From: Carettochelys insculpta
Lineage: Eukaryota > Chordata > Testudines > Carettochelyidae
DNA: 64,000 nucleotides
Direction of reading: 5' to 3'
Assembly (NCBI RefSeq): GCF_033958435.1
Contig: NC_134161.1
Location: 1,426,001-1,490,000 of the forward strand
Shown piece after piece: positions 42,820 to 56,126 of this stretch. Position 1 is the first letter of the stretch. Each line of letters begins with the position of its first letter. The notes under the pieces are model-generated. The model ran no database searches. It was given only the letters and a program-made list of their open reading frames with translations, and was not told the origin of the DNA. Both the position numbers and the translations under genes were made by a program.

Positions 42820-43275
42820 ATTTTACTGACCCCTATTTACAGGGCTTCAGGAACAACAGGGGATGTCCCTTGTTTCTGAACTCCAAATCGGGCTTCATAA
42901 GATTGAGGTTTTCCTGTAGCGGGAGCAGCTTGGGGGCCTGGGAAACTGACAGTGCAGCAGCCCTGGTCAGTTTCCCAGCTCCCGCCGGTAGCAAGGAGCT
43001 GGGAACCAGGAGCAGCGTGGAGCTTTCTGGGATCCACATGGGACACTTGTGGAGGATAATAAATTCAAATGAAAGGCACGGTGCTTGCATACCAGCCTTA
43101 ATCCGACATTTTAAACTCGAGATTGACGCTATACCCATCCGTTACTATCGACATTTTGTTACTGATATGAGGGCTGACTAAATCGAGCTGACGACATTTG
43201 CAGGGAAGACAGCGACATGTTGAGCGAACTCCTTTCCATTTGATTTTACCTCGTCGTGTAGACGGAGCCATAGAC
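42820..43275. mobile_element. Probable DNA-transposon relic
   Basis: The right end CGTCGTGTAGACGGAGCCAT resembles the GTGTAGACGTAGCC termini of the other DNA elements in the window, and AATCGAGCTGACGACATTTG carries related TCGA motifs. The left end is uncertain. Confidence 0.4.
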
Positions 43276-43689
43276 TAAAATGCGATCTGGACAGAAGGCG
43301 AGGGAAGAAAGGCCACTGTGATCAGCAGGGGGAGCCATACGGGGATGCAGAGGCTACCCCTGCGCTGGCCCCAAGGAGATGCTCCTGCCATGAGTAAGCC
43401 CTGTTAGATCCACACTCCCCTTCTGTCCCTTCCAGCTGGTGAGCCGGGTTGCCATTTGGGAGGGCTAAGGGGTGCGGTGCCCCCCACGTCTGAACCCCTG
43501 TAGTTTCTATTGGAGATCTACTTAAAGCACATCACCTAGCCCCAGATGCAGCTCTCAAGGGCAACAGAGCTCCCTGCTCCCAGCTTTTCACCAGGGCAGG
43601 GAGTTTGTTTCTAAACAGGGAGGCTAGGGGATTAAGACAGCAAAGGGCCTGTCCTTATAGGATCACGGCAACATTGCCAGGTACTTCAC

Positions 43690-44800
43690 TTAAAAGAGAG
43701 GGGGAAAACAAGAGTAGGAACGAATAATGGTGTGCTGCAGGCGTCTGCATTACAACCACTGCTGTTCAACTTACTCACAAATGATCACAAAAAGGGGGTG
43801 AAAAGTGAGGTGGCAAAATCTGCAGATGATACAAAATTACTCAAAATCGTTAAGGCCAAAGTTGATTGCAAAGAGTTACGAAGGGACTGGGCAACCCAAG
43901 GGCAGATGGACTTCAGTGCTGATAAATTCAAAGTAACGCTCAGAGAAAAATATAATCCAAACTACACATGCAAAAGATGTGTCTAAATTAGGTGTTACCA
44001 CTCATGAAAGATTGTGTAGCTAGTTCCTTGAAAACTTCTCCTCAGTGTGTAGTGGCAATCTAAAAAGTTAACAGAATTTTGGGAATCGTTAGGAAAGGAA
44101 TACATAACAAGCTCGAAAATATCACACTGCCTCCATACAAAGGCATGGTTTACCCACATCTTGAATGTTGCCTGTAGATCTGGTCACCCATCTAGAAAAG
44201 ATACGTCAGATTTGGGAAAGGTACAGAAAAGGCAATAGAAATGAGTAGGGGCGAGGCCCAGGTTCCATATGAGGAGAGATTAAAAAGACTGGGCCTTTTC
44301 AGCTTGGAAAAGAAATGACTAAAGGAGGGGGTATGTTAGAGGTCTAAAAAATCATGAATGGTGTGCAAACATTGAATAAAGAAGTGCTATTTACTCCTTC
44401 ACTAACATAACACAAGAAGGGCACCCAATTATATTGCTAGGCAGCAGACATAAAACAAATGAAGTGATTTATTCACAGTTAGCTGGTGGGACTCTTTGCC
44501 AAGGGATGCTGGGAATACCAAAGCTATAACAGGGTTCCAATAAGAATGGAATATGTTCATGGAGGGTAGCTCCATCAATGGTAACAGCCAGGAGGGGCAG
44601 GGATGGTAGCCCTAGCCTCTGTCTGTCAGAAGCTGGCATTGAGCAGCAGGGATGTATCATCGGATGATCGCCTCTTCCATTCATTCCTTCTGAAGGACCT
44701 GGCATGGGCCACTGTCGGCAGACAGGACACCGGGCTGCAAGGACCATTAGTCTGCCCCAGTCTGCCTGTTATATCGAACCCAGATGTACCTGCCCTCTGC
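43690..44800 (+). pseudogene. Degraded CR1-like LINE, reverse-transcriptase C-terminal part
   Basis: The + translation at 43732-43980 contains LFNLLTNDHKKGVKSEVAK, SADDTKLLKIV (polymerase box with Ala/Ser changes) and MDFSADKFKVT. GGAATCGTTAGGAAAGG, CATCTTGAATGTTGCCTGTA and AAGACTGGGCCTTTTCAGCT follow. The tail near 44700-44770 matches other CR1 tails in the window. No intact ORF remains. Confidence 0.7.
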
Positions 44801-47547
44801 TATAACCACTAGTCCCCACTTTCCTCAGAGCCCAGGAGTTCTGACAGCCTTTGTCTCTCTCTTTGCAGCGTTAGCAATGAGGTAAAACTCATGCACTAAA
44901 ATTTTAAGCACAAGCAATGTGCCTTAAGTGACTTGCCACAAGATGTCAGAATTCTTTATTATCAGAGCCGAGTGGGTCTAATATTTATTTGTTTTTTTTT
45001 CTTTTAGGCAGGAATTAGATACAGTGCTCCTGCATCAGCTAAGCGCTAAGTTATTTGACAGAAAGCTAGAGTTTTCAAGCGCCTTCGTAGCTCCTGGAAA
45101 GAGGGGATGTGTGTGGGGGGAAGGGGAGGGCAGAGGGGAACAGCCCTCTGCCAATTTGCTCCTTGGCTTGTACCGAGCATACTCAGTAACACTGCTGAAG
45201 ACCTGCTGTCCTCAGTCTGTCCCCTGCCTCACAGCATACATAGATAGTAACCCCACCACCAAAGCCGAAATGCCGGCCCTGTGGGGAGCCCAGCCCATGG
45301 CAGGAGTTCTCAGTGCTAGATGCTAAGGCCATGTCTTGAGTTTCGCATCCCATTCTGCCATCCCAGGGCAACATTCTCCCCCTGCTCTGTATCGGTGCCT
45401 CCCAATTTCGTACGGTCCCAAATGTCACGAGCACACACCCACTTCTCGTGCGGGGGTCGCTGATACTCTGAATTTCATCTGCTCCAAGCCAGTTCATTGA
45501 GGGACTGGGTCAGTAGCAATGCCCTGCTCCAGTCCGACAATTCACCTTTCAGCACAAGCCCGGCCCTTGTGCATCGCTGGGCTCTGACAAGTCAGGATGG
45601 GGGTGTTGGCTGGTGGGGCCAACGGCTCGTATCATTAGGCCCACATTATCCAAAAGGTGGATTTTGGGGAGGGCAGCCTGAGAGTGGCTCCTGCTAATCC
45701 CAGCTCCAGCTGTGGGTACTCAGTGCCTCTGAGCGGCGGCCCCCTGAATTGGGGCTGCTTTGGAGATGGAAAGAGCTCGATGGATGCTATCTGTTCAGGA
45801 ATAATGAGCCCCACTGGACTCAGGGAGAGGCAGAGAAGCAGCAACTCACAGTAGAAAGAGGCCGAGAACCACAGCGTCCTGCTACACAATTCCTTCCATG
45901 CGTTCCTCACAGTACCCTGCTCCTGCCTGAAAATAGGGCATGTGGCTGATCCCTGCTGGAGCGCCTGGGATCTTCATTTGCTGAGTGAGCAGGGAAACTT
46001 TAGCACAGAACATGTATGGCCAAGCCCCACTCGTCCCTCAGAAATCCAGGAGAGCAGGGCCTCGGCTTTCATGCTCTGCAGAAAAGGTTACTTCATGTTG
46101 GGGCTTTTGTACTTCTCACTTCCAAGCGTGAACTGGAAGCACAGCGGCTGCTGCCTGAGAACAGCTGCTGAGAGGGGCAAGGAGGGGGTTAATCTGCCAT
46201 TGTCCAGCCTTCTCTGAAGGTTCTTTGTTGGATCTGAAATTCAGTCTTTTGACTACTCTTACCTAATTTGCCTTGTACTCTTATTTGTGGAATATGCCCT
46301 GCCTGGTGGAGACCTGCCCAGGCACAGTCGCAGAATTTCCTTACTGCATCTTAAATGGCTTTTCCCGTCCCAGAGGAAGGCAAGGGAGTGAGTTGCTTCA
46401 GGGAGCTTGGAACCAGAAGTGAGGTTTCCTGAGCTCTTTCCCAGCTGTGGGAGGGCAATGGGGTTGAATTATCTGAGCAAGAGTTGATGGGCTGTCTGCG
46501 TGGATATTAAAGACCCCACTGGGCAATTTTCAGGAAAAAAGGTTTTGCTTCAGGATCGTTGGCTCAAACATTCCCATGCTGCCCACTGTCGTGTTCCTAG
46601 CTGCTCTGCTCTGCCCCAGAAGTGGCTGCATTCCTGTGCTGCTGTCCTTATGGGGCGTGCAAAGTGCAGAGCTGTAAGGTTCTACTGAAATAGAATGTGT
46701 GGCTGACAATCAGGGTGTGACTACATTGCCTTTCTCTGGGAACAACTAGAGAACTCCCCCCGCCTGTATTTCCAGGCTCGAGTGCCCAAAGGGAGCGTGA
46801 CGTCTAAGGCATTGTCACAGATCATCTCATGCTGTTGCTCTCCTTTGTGGCCTGTGGTTCACCCTGCCCGTGTGAGCTAAACATCAACACTGAAACCATT
46901 ACCTTGCAATTCCGGCAGGAGCATCTGTGGAATGGGAGCGTACTGGCCTCTCCCTGCCTGGCAAAATGTGAAGGGATCAAAACAGAAGCCTGTTGCCAAA
47001 CTGCTGCAAGTTCAGGCCTGACTCCAAGCTACATTCCTCCAAACTGCATTTCTAGACCAGCCTGCAGTGGTATTAGGCACCTAGGTGCTGGGAGTTCTGC
47101 AGAACTAACATCAACCACAATGACTGGCCCCTCCGGCCCCCAGGAGGTGTCCCTGCATGTCATCAGCTGACCTCCTCGACAGGCTGCTCCAGGCTGTGGC
47201 TGAGGCAGGGCAGCAGGTATGTTCAGTTTGCCCTGGTAATGCCTCAGCTGTGGCCCAAAGACTTCGGCTGCAAGAACGGATTCGTGTATGCCTGGGTAAA
47301 GCCGAGCCCCGTCCTACTGCCTGGCACAGACTTGCTCACATTAGGGAGGGCTATGCCACGCCTATCAAATTCCCTGCTTTGGCACAAAACCCTGGGCACT
47401 TCTGTGAGGCCCAGCACAGGGGCAGCTGAGGAGAGGCATCAATGCACCTTACACAGACAGGAAGGGTGCCTTCGGCCTCCACCTCACACAGCAGGTGGGG
47501 CTACAGCTGGCCCTCCCTGATCTGGGAGCGAGTGGAAATGTTTAGAA
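44801..47547. other. Intergenic, unassigned
   Basis: No exon or recognised repeat. Short open frames of around 100 codons lack any family resemblance. Confidence 0.35.
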
Positions 47548-47905
47548 TCATAAATAACCCTTGGCACTAATACAGCATCTTTCCTCCAGGGATCGCCAAG
47601 CATTTCACAAACAGCAATCAACTGGGGCTCTCCTGGAGTCAGCTAGAAGTTTGTCTTGAGACACGGCGAAGTGGAGGAGATTGGAGATGACCTATGCTCC
47701 ATCGGAGTACAAGGGTTGAAGTCACATACGTCATCAACTCCCACAAAGCCCAGACGTCAGTTAACAGGAGCTCCCATGTAACAGGGGAAACTGAGGCACG
47801 CAGAACATGAGTGACTTCTCAAGGTCATCCCCTCAGCTGTAGTGTGGGGAACAGAGCCCAGCAGTTCGAGTGCCTGGACTTTACTCTAACCAGTGGACCT
47901 GATCT
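47548..47905. repeat. MIR-like SINE relic
   Basis: CCAAGCATTTCACAAACAGC, GGGGAAACTGAGGCACGCAG, and ACAGAGCCCAGCAGTTCGAG with CTCTAACCAGTGGACC are typical MIR-family blocks, interrupted around 47640-47775. Confidence 0.45.
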
Positions 47906-48364
47906 CTTTACTACACTGGAGCTGGGGAAAGGATTTCCCTTTTGCTAGGTTGTGCTTCCTTTTCTTTTCACCTTCCAGAAGGCCTTGCAGAAACTTCTCC
48001 CAAGCTCTGCAGCTCCATGTAAAATCTCTGTTCTGTGCTGCACATGGGCTCCCTTGAAAATTACTCCCTCTCCGCTTCTGATGGCAAATAGGAGTTAGGC
48101 TGTTTTCATGTACCCTTTGCCTACCAGCTTCCTTCTGCACGAAGCGCCCCCACGCTGGGCGCGCTGTCTGAGGCCTTCACTCACAGCTGTTGCGTGCATC
48201 GAGTGACTGTTCAGCCACAAACCACCTTGAGCACATTTTCTGAGGGTGACCCAAGCCAAGAGCGTTTGCAGACAAAGATGGAGGCAGGAAACTAACATCC
48301 TACCATGAGAACACACAAAACAACAAGAAAGGTGTTTGGAGCGGTGGAAAAAAAAACATTCTCA

Positions 48365-48525
48365 GACCGGGCTCAGAGGGTAGCTGTGTTAATCTGGAGC
48401 GTCACAAAAAACCCCAAACCAACAGCCCCGTAGCACCCGACGGACAAACAATTTACTTAGGTAATAAAATGAACTAACACATAAAATTGTTCATCTTTAA
48501 GGCGCTAGAGGACTGCTTGGTCTCA
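48365..48525. mobile_element. Degraded inverted pair of Penelope-like ends
   Basis: GGTAGCTGTGTTAATCTGGA with CCGTAGCACCCGACGGAC on the left is mirrored by ATCTTTAAGGCGCTAGAGGA on the right. Confidence 0.5.
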
Positions 48526-48899
48526 GAATGGCAGCTAAGGGGAGGGCTGGGGCCCAGCCGTGGGCAGTGGACTGGACATGGACTCTTTGTACAGTGCTTT
48601 CAGTGAGGTTGCAAAGAGCAGGCTGGGCCCATGGTGCTGCCATGATCCCTTTGTCTCCAGAGGTTCAGCTGTTCCCAACAAGGATGCTGGGGCCGGTGAA
48701 TGGGGAGGGAGATGTCCCTGCACTGGGACACTCTGACAGGCCTTGGGTCAGCTCACAAGTCTGCTGGCTCTTGCCTCTAGCCATGGTCTTTTGGGGAGTG
48801 AGTTTACATGGCAGGGGCCAGCAGGACAAGCCTTCCCTCCTGCTGCCTGCCCGGGCCACGTGCCCGACTCTGAGCTGAAGGGGCCCACTGGGGGCAAGA

Positions 48900-49870
48900 G
48901 GGGAGGTCAGGCTCATGGTCCCTTCAGCTGTGCCAGCGGTGACTGAGCTTTCCGCTTGCCGGATGGACGGTGCCGTGTGCTCTGGGACCGGTGCTGAGCT
49001 GGCCACAGAACAGCGCTTTCCTTTGCCAGGATACAACCCCCCGCAGCCCCCGGCCCGGGTCAGGCTTTGCCAGGTTGGCAGGGGCGGCGGTGGGGACGGA
49101 TCTTGTCCTGTGCCTTGTGGTGTGTGCTCGCCAGGAAGGCCGGCGGAGCCTGTCCACACTAGCCCTGGGCTGGGCCAGCGGGTGGGCAAAGGGGCAACTC
49201 TGGGGCCCCCTGGGCTGAGGCTCCCCTGCGCCTTCCCAAGGGAATGAACTCAGCTCCACCTGGGCCTGGTGTGTGGCCACACGTCCCCGCCTCCCTCTGC
49301 TGGGGCGCGTCCTGCTGCCCGGGATGCAGCGGCGCCGCTTGGCCAAGGCCGCGCTCGGCGCTGCAGGGAACGATCCGGGCCAGCCTAGGACGGCTCCGCC
49401 GGGAAGGGGCGGGCTGGGCCCCGCGGGAGGAGGGAAGCGGGCGGGGTGATCGCGCCCTGCACACGGAACGGCTGAGCCACCTGGGGCGGGCCCCACCTGC
49501 AGTCCTGCGGCGGGGGCGCCTGCCCGGGAGAGCCGGGCTCGGCCGCAGGGCGCCCCCGCGACGTGCTCCTCGCCCTGCTCAGGCGCTGGGCCATGGACCT
49601 GCCTCCCCCTGCGCCTGGGCCCCGCCGGCTGCGGGCCGCGCTCGTCCTGGGGCTGCAGCTGCTCGGTAAGGACCGGCTCCGGCGGCCCCTGCGCTTCGCC
49701 CCCTCTCGCCCGGGCCGGGGGACTTTACTCTTTGACCCGCGCGGCTCCCGCCGCGTGCTTCCCCGGGAGATCCGGGCCCCGCTCCCTTTGCGGTTCTGGC
49801 TTGCGGGGGATGAGAAGCTGGTCCGCAGCCGCAGCGCGGGGCTTACGTGGCTTCTGGCGCCTCCTTCCTG
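48900..49870 (+). promoter_or_regulatory. CpG island and promoter of MPZL2
   Basis: A GC- and CpG-dense block covers the first MPZL2 exon and its upstream flank, densest at 49260-49800. No TATA box is apparent. Large open frames on both strands here follow from base composition. Confidence 0.65.
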
Positions 49871-50682
49871 CACCGCTGCACGCAGACCTCTGCAGTCCTG
49901 CACCTGGGGCGGGAGAAGCCCAGGCATTGTTACAGGCTGGGGACCGACTGGCTCAGCAGCAGCACGATGGAAAGGGAACAAGGGGTTATGGTGGATGAAA
50001 GGCTGGATATGAGTGAACAGTGCGCCCTTGTAGCCAAGAAGGCTAACAGCATACTGGGGTGCATTAGGAGGAGTATTGCGAGCAGATCTAGGGAAGTAGC
50101 TATTCCTCTTTATTCGGCACTGGTGAGGCCACATCTGGAATATTGTGTCCAGTTTTGGGCCCCCCAGTAGGAAAAGGATGTGGATTTGCTGGAGCAGGTC
50201 CAGTGGAGGGCAACAAAAATGCTTCAGGGGCTGGAGCACAAGACCTATGAGGAGAGGCTGAGGGATTTGGCCTCGTTTAGTTTACAGAAGAGAAGACTTA
50301 GAGGTGATTTAATAGCAGCCTTCAACTTCCTGAAGGGGAGCTCTAAAGAGGAGGGTGAGAAACTGTTCTCAGTGGTGTCAGATGGCAGAACAAGGAGCAA
50401 TGGTCTGAAGTTGAAGAGGGAGAGGTGTAGGTTAGATATTAGGAAAAACTACTTCACCAGGCGGGTGGTGAAGCATTGGAATGTGTTGCCTAGAGAGGTG
50501 GTGGATTCTCCATCCCTTGAGGTTTTTAAGTCCCGGCTGGATAAGGTCCTGGCTGGGATGACTTAGTGGGGGTTGATGCTGCTTGAAGCAGGGGGCTGGA
50601 CTAGATGACCTGCTGAGGTCCCTTCCAGCCCTGTGATTCTGTGTGAGAAGTGTGCATGCTGCAAGCCCCGTTTGCACGAAGG

Positions 50683-50767
<85 letters not shown>

Positions 50768-53700
50768 CTCCCAGGGGCGCTTTTCACATTGCCCTAAAAG
50801 CCAAGCTTCCCCTAAAAGAAATTTTTCAAGTGCAAAATCATGGGGTGGGGAGGCAGTTCAGGGTGTTCCCTCATTTGAAGGAGGCTCCCAGAAACGTGGC
50901 TGTCAGACTGCAGGGGGTTGCGGAAAGTGCCTGAGTAGGAAGGATGCAGAGCGCACAGATTCCAGGGTTTTGGATTTCAGGTAGCCTCCATGTTGCTACT
51001 GTACTGGGCAGAAGTAAGAAATAAAGCAGATAAAGCACAGGGGGCCTCATTGCTTAGCATTAAAACCATGTTCAACCCGTACCTCAGCTGGGACATAGTC
51101 TGGGAAGAGGTGAACTTAGCCTGCTGTGGGAGGCATCCTCGGTGTGACTGGAGGCTAGGTGGGCTTTTTCAGCGAGGGAAGGCAAAAGTAGCTGGTGTGC
51201 GAAACTCCCTGTGCTGTACTGTCTGGGCATTGAGGCTGAGTAACACCCCTTTTCCCTCCAGTGAGACCAAAGCCCTCTTGGAGTTTTCACCCATCTCTGG
51301 GCGTTGTTTCCCATGCTGCCAACTTTGAGGCATGGGGAAAAGTCTCTGCGTCCCTCCTCACACACCACTGTCCTGCCCGATGCCTATAAGTGAGTTTATA
51401 AGTGTATGGAAAGTAAAATCAACCCTCCCCACAGTTCTGCACACCCAGTGTCGCAGCACATGGGCTGCTTTTTTCTGCTGCCTGGTAGTGGGCCAGAAGG
51501 GATTGTGTTTGTCGAGCTTCTTCCTGAAAACTTTCCTTTTGTCAGTGCCTGAAAAATCTCGGCTTCCAGTAACCCGAGTCCAGCTGTTGGGCCTTGCTGG
51601 GACAAAATGCTTGGCTTGAGCCTTACAGCAACACTTTAAGGGCTGGCAGCATTGATTGCTGCTTGCTCTGGGTTTGTATTTTGTGCTTTCCTTGTGCAGT
51701 GAATTAAGAGGGAAGTAACAACACATCTGATAGAGCTGGAAGGGACCTTGGGGGGTCATTGAGTCCGGTCTCCTGCCTGGACCAAGCACCATCCTTGACA
51801 CATTTTTTTAAATCTATTTGCCCCAGACCCCTAAATGGCCCCTACAAAGATTGAGCTCACAACCCTGGGTTTAGCAGGCCAATGCTCAATGCTCAGGCTA
51901 TTCCTGTGCAAACTGGCCCCACCCTTCTCTCACATTTTTCCTGCATGCTGCATGCCCAAGAGTGATGGGATAAGTTGCAGGGAGGGAGATGGATATCAAC
52001 CTCAGCTCAGAGTTTCCTGACTGGATTCATTGGTGATGCCCTGCTAGTGTTAGGAGAGTGCCTTTAGGGGAGGGGTCTGTGAAAGGTGTATGTGTGTTAG
52101 GTAAGGTACTGCAGGGTGTGGAAGGTGTCAAAATGACCAGCCCTGTCTCCATGGGCCCAAAAGATGACTTTTGCTTTTTCAGTTGAGTTAGCTTGCTTGG
52201 GTTAGCCTGGAGCAAACGAAATCTCCCTTTACACCTTTATTGACATAGCTTAACCCTTTTTGCTTGAATCTAGCAACTAACTCGATTTAGATTTTGATCT
52301 CACACTGGTGTCAATTAGATGTAATGGCCTCGATCTGGTCTAGGCTTAAAGATTAAGTCAGCATAGCTACAGTGCACCAGATGGTGGAAAAAAATCACAT
52401 ATTTGAGCACTGTGCTATGCAGAACTAACCCTGGTGTAAGTGTGCCTAGGTCATGAATGGTGCAGAGAAAGTGGATAGGAAAGTGTTCTTTACCCCATCA
52501 CATCGCACAAGAACTAGGGGTCATGCAATTGAATTAATAAGCAGCAGGTTGAAAAGAAACATATGGAAGTGCTCCTTCACAACATGCAAAGTCAGCCTGT
52601 GGAATTCCTTGCTGAGGGATGTTGTGATGGAGAGTAAGAGAGTAGTTCATGGAGAATAGGTCTACTGATGGCTCTTAGCCAAGACGGTCAGGGACCCAAC
52701 AGTCCAAAAACTGCTCACTGCCGGAAGCTGGGATTGGACAATAGAGGATGGATCATTCAACAGTTCCCCTTTTCTCCCTTGAAGTAGCTGACACCGGCTG
52801 GTGTTGGAACACTGGGCACTAGGATAAATGGACCGTTGGTTGGATTCAATACGGCCATTTTGATGTTCTTAGGCTAGTAGAAGCTGCAGCTGCTTGGAAA
52901 GGTAGACGCACTACAATGATGATAAGCCCTTCTGCCACTGCAGGAGGTGCCTCCTAGAACGTCGCTACAGCGGCACAGCTGTAGTACTGTAGCTGTGGGA
53001 TTGTAGTAGAGGCGGTGTAGACTTGGCCTGTGCCCTTGCAGTCACAGGAGTGTGAGCAACAGCAGAATGACGATGCCAGAGCTGACAAGCCTCCACACGA
53101 GCTAACCTTTCTGTCTTACCTCTTACTCCCTCTCTCTCTTTCCTGGTAGCCCTGTTAGCGTTAGTCTGTTTTCATAAGCTGCAGCAGGGATGATTAGGTG
53201 AACCGTGGCTGTTTCTCCGAGATCCCCTTATCAAGGTTGACTTTCTGCTACTTGTCTGCTTTTTTGTTTTGGTAGTATATAGACTAGCACGGCTTTCTCT
53301 CTGTTACCGATCAAGGTTGTCTTTCATCCTGAATGAGATACAGACACCCACTCCCAAGCGGGGACACCTTGCATGGTGCGTCATTCATCCTGCAGCGCAC
53401 AAAATGCTTCCTGTAATAATACAAACAGCGTAAAGAAGTGAGTTCACCCTCCTTGTGCGGGGTAGGACCTTGCAGCTGCTTAACAGCACTGAGCAGTGCT
53501 GCACAAGAGCAGAAGGGGAATAGCATCTCCGACTGGAATGGCATGGGGAATTGAGAGAAGCTGAATGCCATCATCCAGCTGGAATGTGCCCAGGACGCCC
53601 AGGCTGCATCTGTAACACAGATATTACTGTGGCACAGCTGTTGTAGTGTAGGCACTTGTTGTTGTGATAGGAGGGGTTCTCTGGCACTGTAGTGCAGCAG

Positions 53701-56087
53701 TCCCTGGAGAGGCAGTAACTAGGGCAGTGGAAGAATTCTTCTGAAATGTCTCTTGTGGACTTGCAGTGCTGCGTGTTGCTGCTCTGCGAACAGATGCTAC
53801 ACACACACACACACAAGTGCCGCCGGCTTTAGGTTGTCGTCTAGAAATAGGACAAAAGGACCATTTGCAGTGCTCTCAACTACAGCAGCTCAACTTCTTC
53901 AGCACTACGCACTGGGGACCAAAGGCCACGTCCAGATCAAGCTCTTCTCCATTCCCATAAGCTACGTCTACACTAGAGAGTTTTGTTGCCAAAACTTGCA
54001 GAGCGTCCGCTCTAAAATTGTGTGCTGTTGACATAAGGTTGACACAATTTGGTACTTCTGTCAACGGCCTTCTGCCTCTCCCCCATGCAGCACAGCACCT
54101 TTTGTGACAGAATCTGTCAACAAAAAAGCCATGTGGACGCTATGGGGGACCCTGTATGGACCTTCCTGGTCACTGGGCAGAACTGTCTGCTGTGCTTCCA
54201 GTTGGCCATTCAGTCGAGAGAGTGGCTGGGCAGTCTGGTGGCTTGCTGTTGACCGAGCGGATTGACAGAGCCCTCTGCTTTTGTGTGTGACCGCAATCTG
54301 TTGAAAGAAATTTTGTCAGAAGATAGTGTCCAACAGTGACTTCTGTCAACATGGCTGTAGTGTAGATGTAGCCATAGACTGTAGAGTGATTAGATATCCC
54401 ATTTTAAAAGGAAAAGCCCTGAATTTAAGTCTTTCGTCAGGTGCCCGACTTTTCAAAATTGGGCAAATTATTCCATATTTTCTGCTTTTTCATAGAATCC
54501 TAGAACTGGAAACGCGTTCAAGAAGTCATGAAGTCCTCACACCAGGAACATTGTCTAACCTGCTCTTAATATCTCCACTGATGGAGATTCCACAACCTCC
54601 CTAGGCAATTTATTCCAGTGATTAACTCCCACTAGCAATTAGGAAGTTTTTCCTAATGTCCGAGTTAAACCTCCCTTGCTGCAATTTAAACCCATTTTAA
54701 GCTTCTTCTCCTGCCCTCAGAGGTTAAGGATAATGTTTTCTCTCCCTCCTTCTTACAGCACCTTTTTAGGTACTTGAAAGCTGTTATCATGCCCCCTCTC
54801 TGTCTTCTCTTTTCCAGACTACAAAAAGCCAGGCTTTTTCAGTCTTGCCTCATAGGTCATGCTTTCTAAGCCCGTAATTGTTTCTGTTGCTTTTCTCTGG
54901 AATTTCTCCACTTTCTCCACCTCTTTCCTTACATCTTTCCTGAAATGTGATGTCCAGAGTTAGAGGCAATACTCCAGTTGAGGCCTAATCAGTGCAGAGT
55001 ACAGGGAGGACTGACTTTGTGTGTCTTGCTCCCAGCACTCCTGTTAATTCATCCCACAATCATGTTTGCTTTATTTGCAACTGTGTCACACTGTTGACTC
55101 ATATTTAGCTTGTGATTCACTATGACTCCTAGACACCTGTCTGCAGTACTCCTTCCTAGTTGCCTCCCATTTTGTATGTGTAAATTGATTATTCTTTCTT
55201 AAATGGAGTACTTCATGTTTGTCCTTCTTGAATTTCAGCCTGTTTACCTCAGACCATTTCTCCAGTTTGTTCAGGTTGTTTGAGTTTTAATCCTATTCTA
55301 CAAAGCACTAGCAATTCCTCCCAGTTTGATATTGTCTTCAAACTGTATAAGTGCGCCCTCTGTGTCATTATCTAAATCATCGGTGAAGATATTGAACCGA
55401 ATCACAACCAGAAATAATCCCTGTGGAACCCCATTTGTTATGCTCTTCCAGCATGACTGAACCATTGATAGCTACTCTCTGGGACTGGTTATCCAACCAG
55501 TTAGGCACCCACCCCCTAGTTCCATCTAGGTTGGATTTCCCTAGCTTGTTAATAAGAAGGTCAAATGGGATGGTATCAAATACTTCACTGAAGTCTAGGT
55601 ATACCTTGTCTAGCGGGCTTGTTATCCTATCAAGGGAAGCTATCAGACTGATTTGACATCATTTGTTTTTCACAAATCCACGTGGGCTGTTAACTTATCA
55701 CCTTAGTATCTTAGATGTTTGTGAAATGATTTCTTAATTATTTGCTATATCTTCTTTTTGGATACAGAAGTTAAGTTTGGATACAGAAGTTAAGTTAATT
55801 CCCTAGGTTGTTCTTACTTGCCTTTGTATAGATGGACACTAGATTTGCCCTTTTCCAGTCTTTTGGAATCTCCTGTTCTTTGTGACTTTTCAAAGATTAT
55901 TGCTAATGGCTCAGGTATCTCCTCAGTGACCCTCTGTGCCCCCACCTGTGAGTTGCCTTGGGGAGAAACTATGCCAGGTACCAGGAGAGGTGGGTCTGTC
56001 TGTGATCCCAGCCAGACATGAAGGGTGGTGAGCACTGGACGGGAGGGTCACGTTGGTCAGCAGTCCAGCCCCTGGTGTGAGAGAGAG

Positions 56088-56126
<39 letters not shown>

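Noticed and set aside
46829..47170. 113-codon + strand frame with several cysteines
   Set aside because: The cysteine spacing first looked like a small secreted protein, but there is no convincing signal peptide and no family match.
49244..49669. 141-codon + strand frame overlapping MPZL2 exon 1 in another frame
   Set aside because: CpG-island composition. The MPZL2 frame starting at 49593 is supported by the splice donor, phase and signal peptide.
50643..50984. Frames with long Val-Cys repeats
   Set aside because: Translation of the GT microsatellite.
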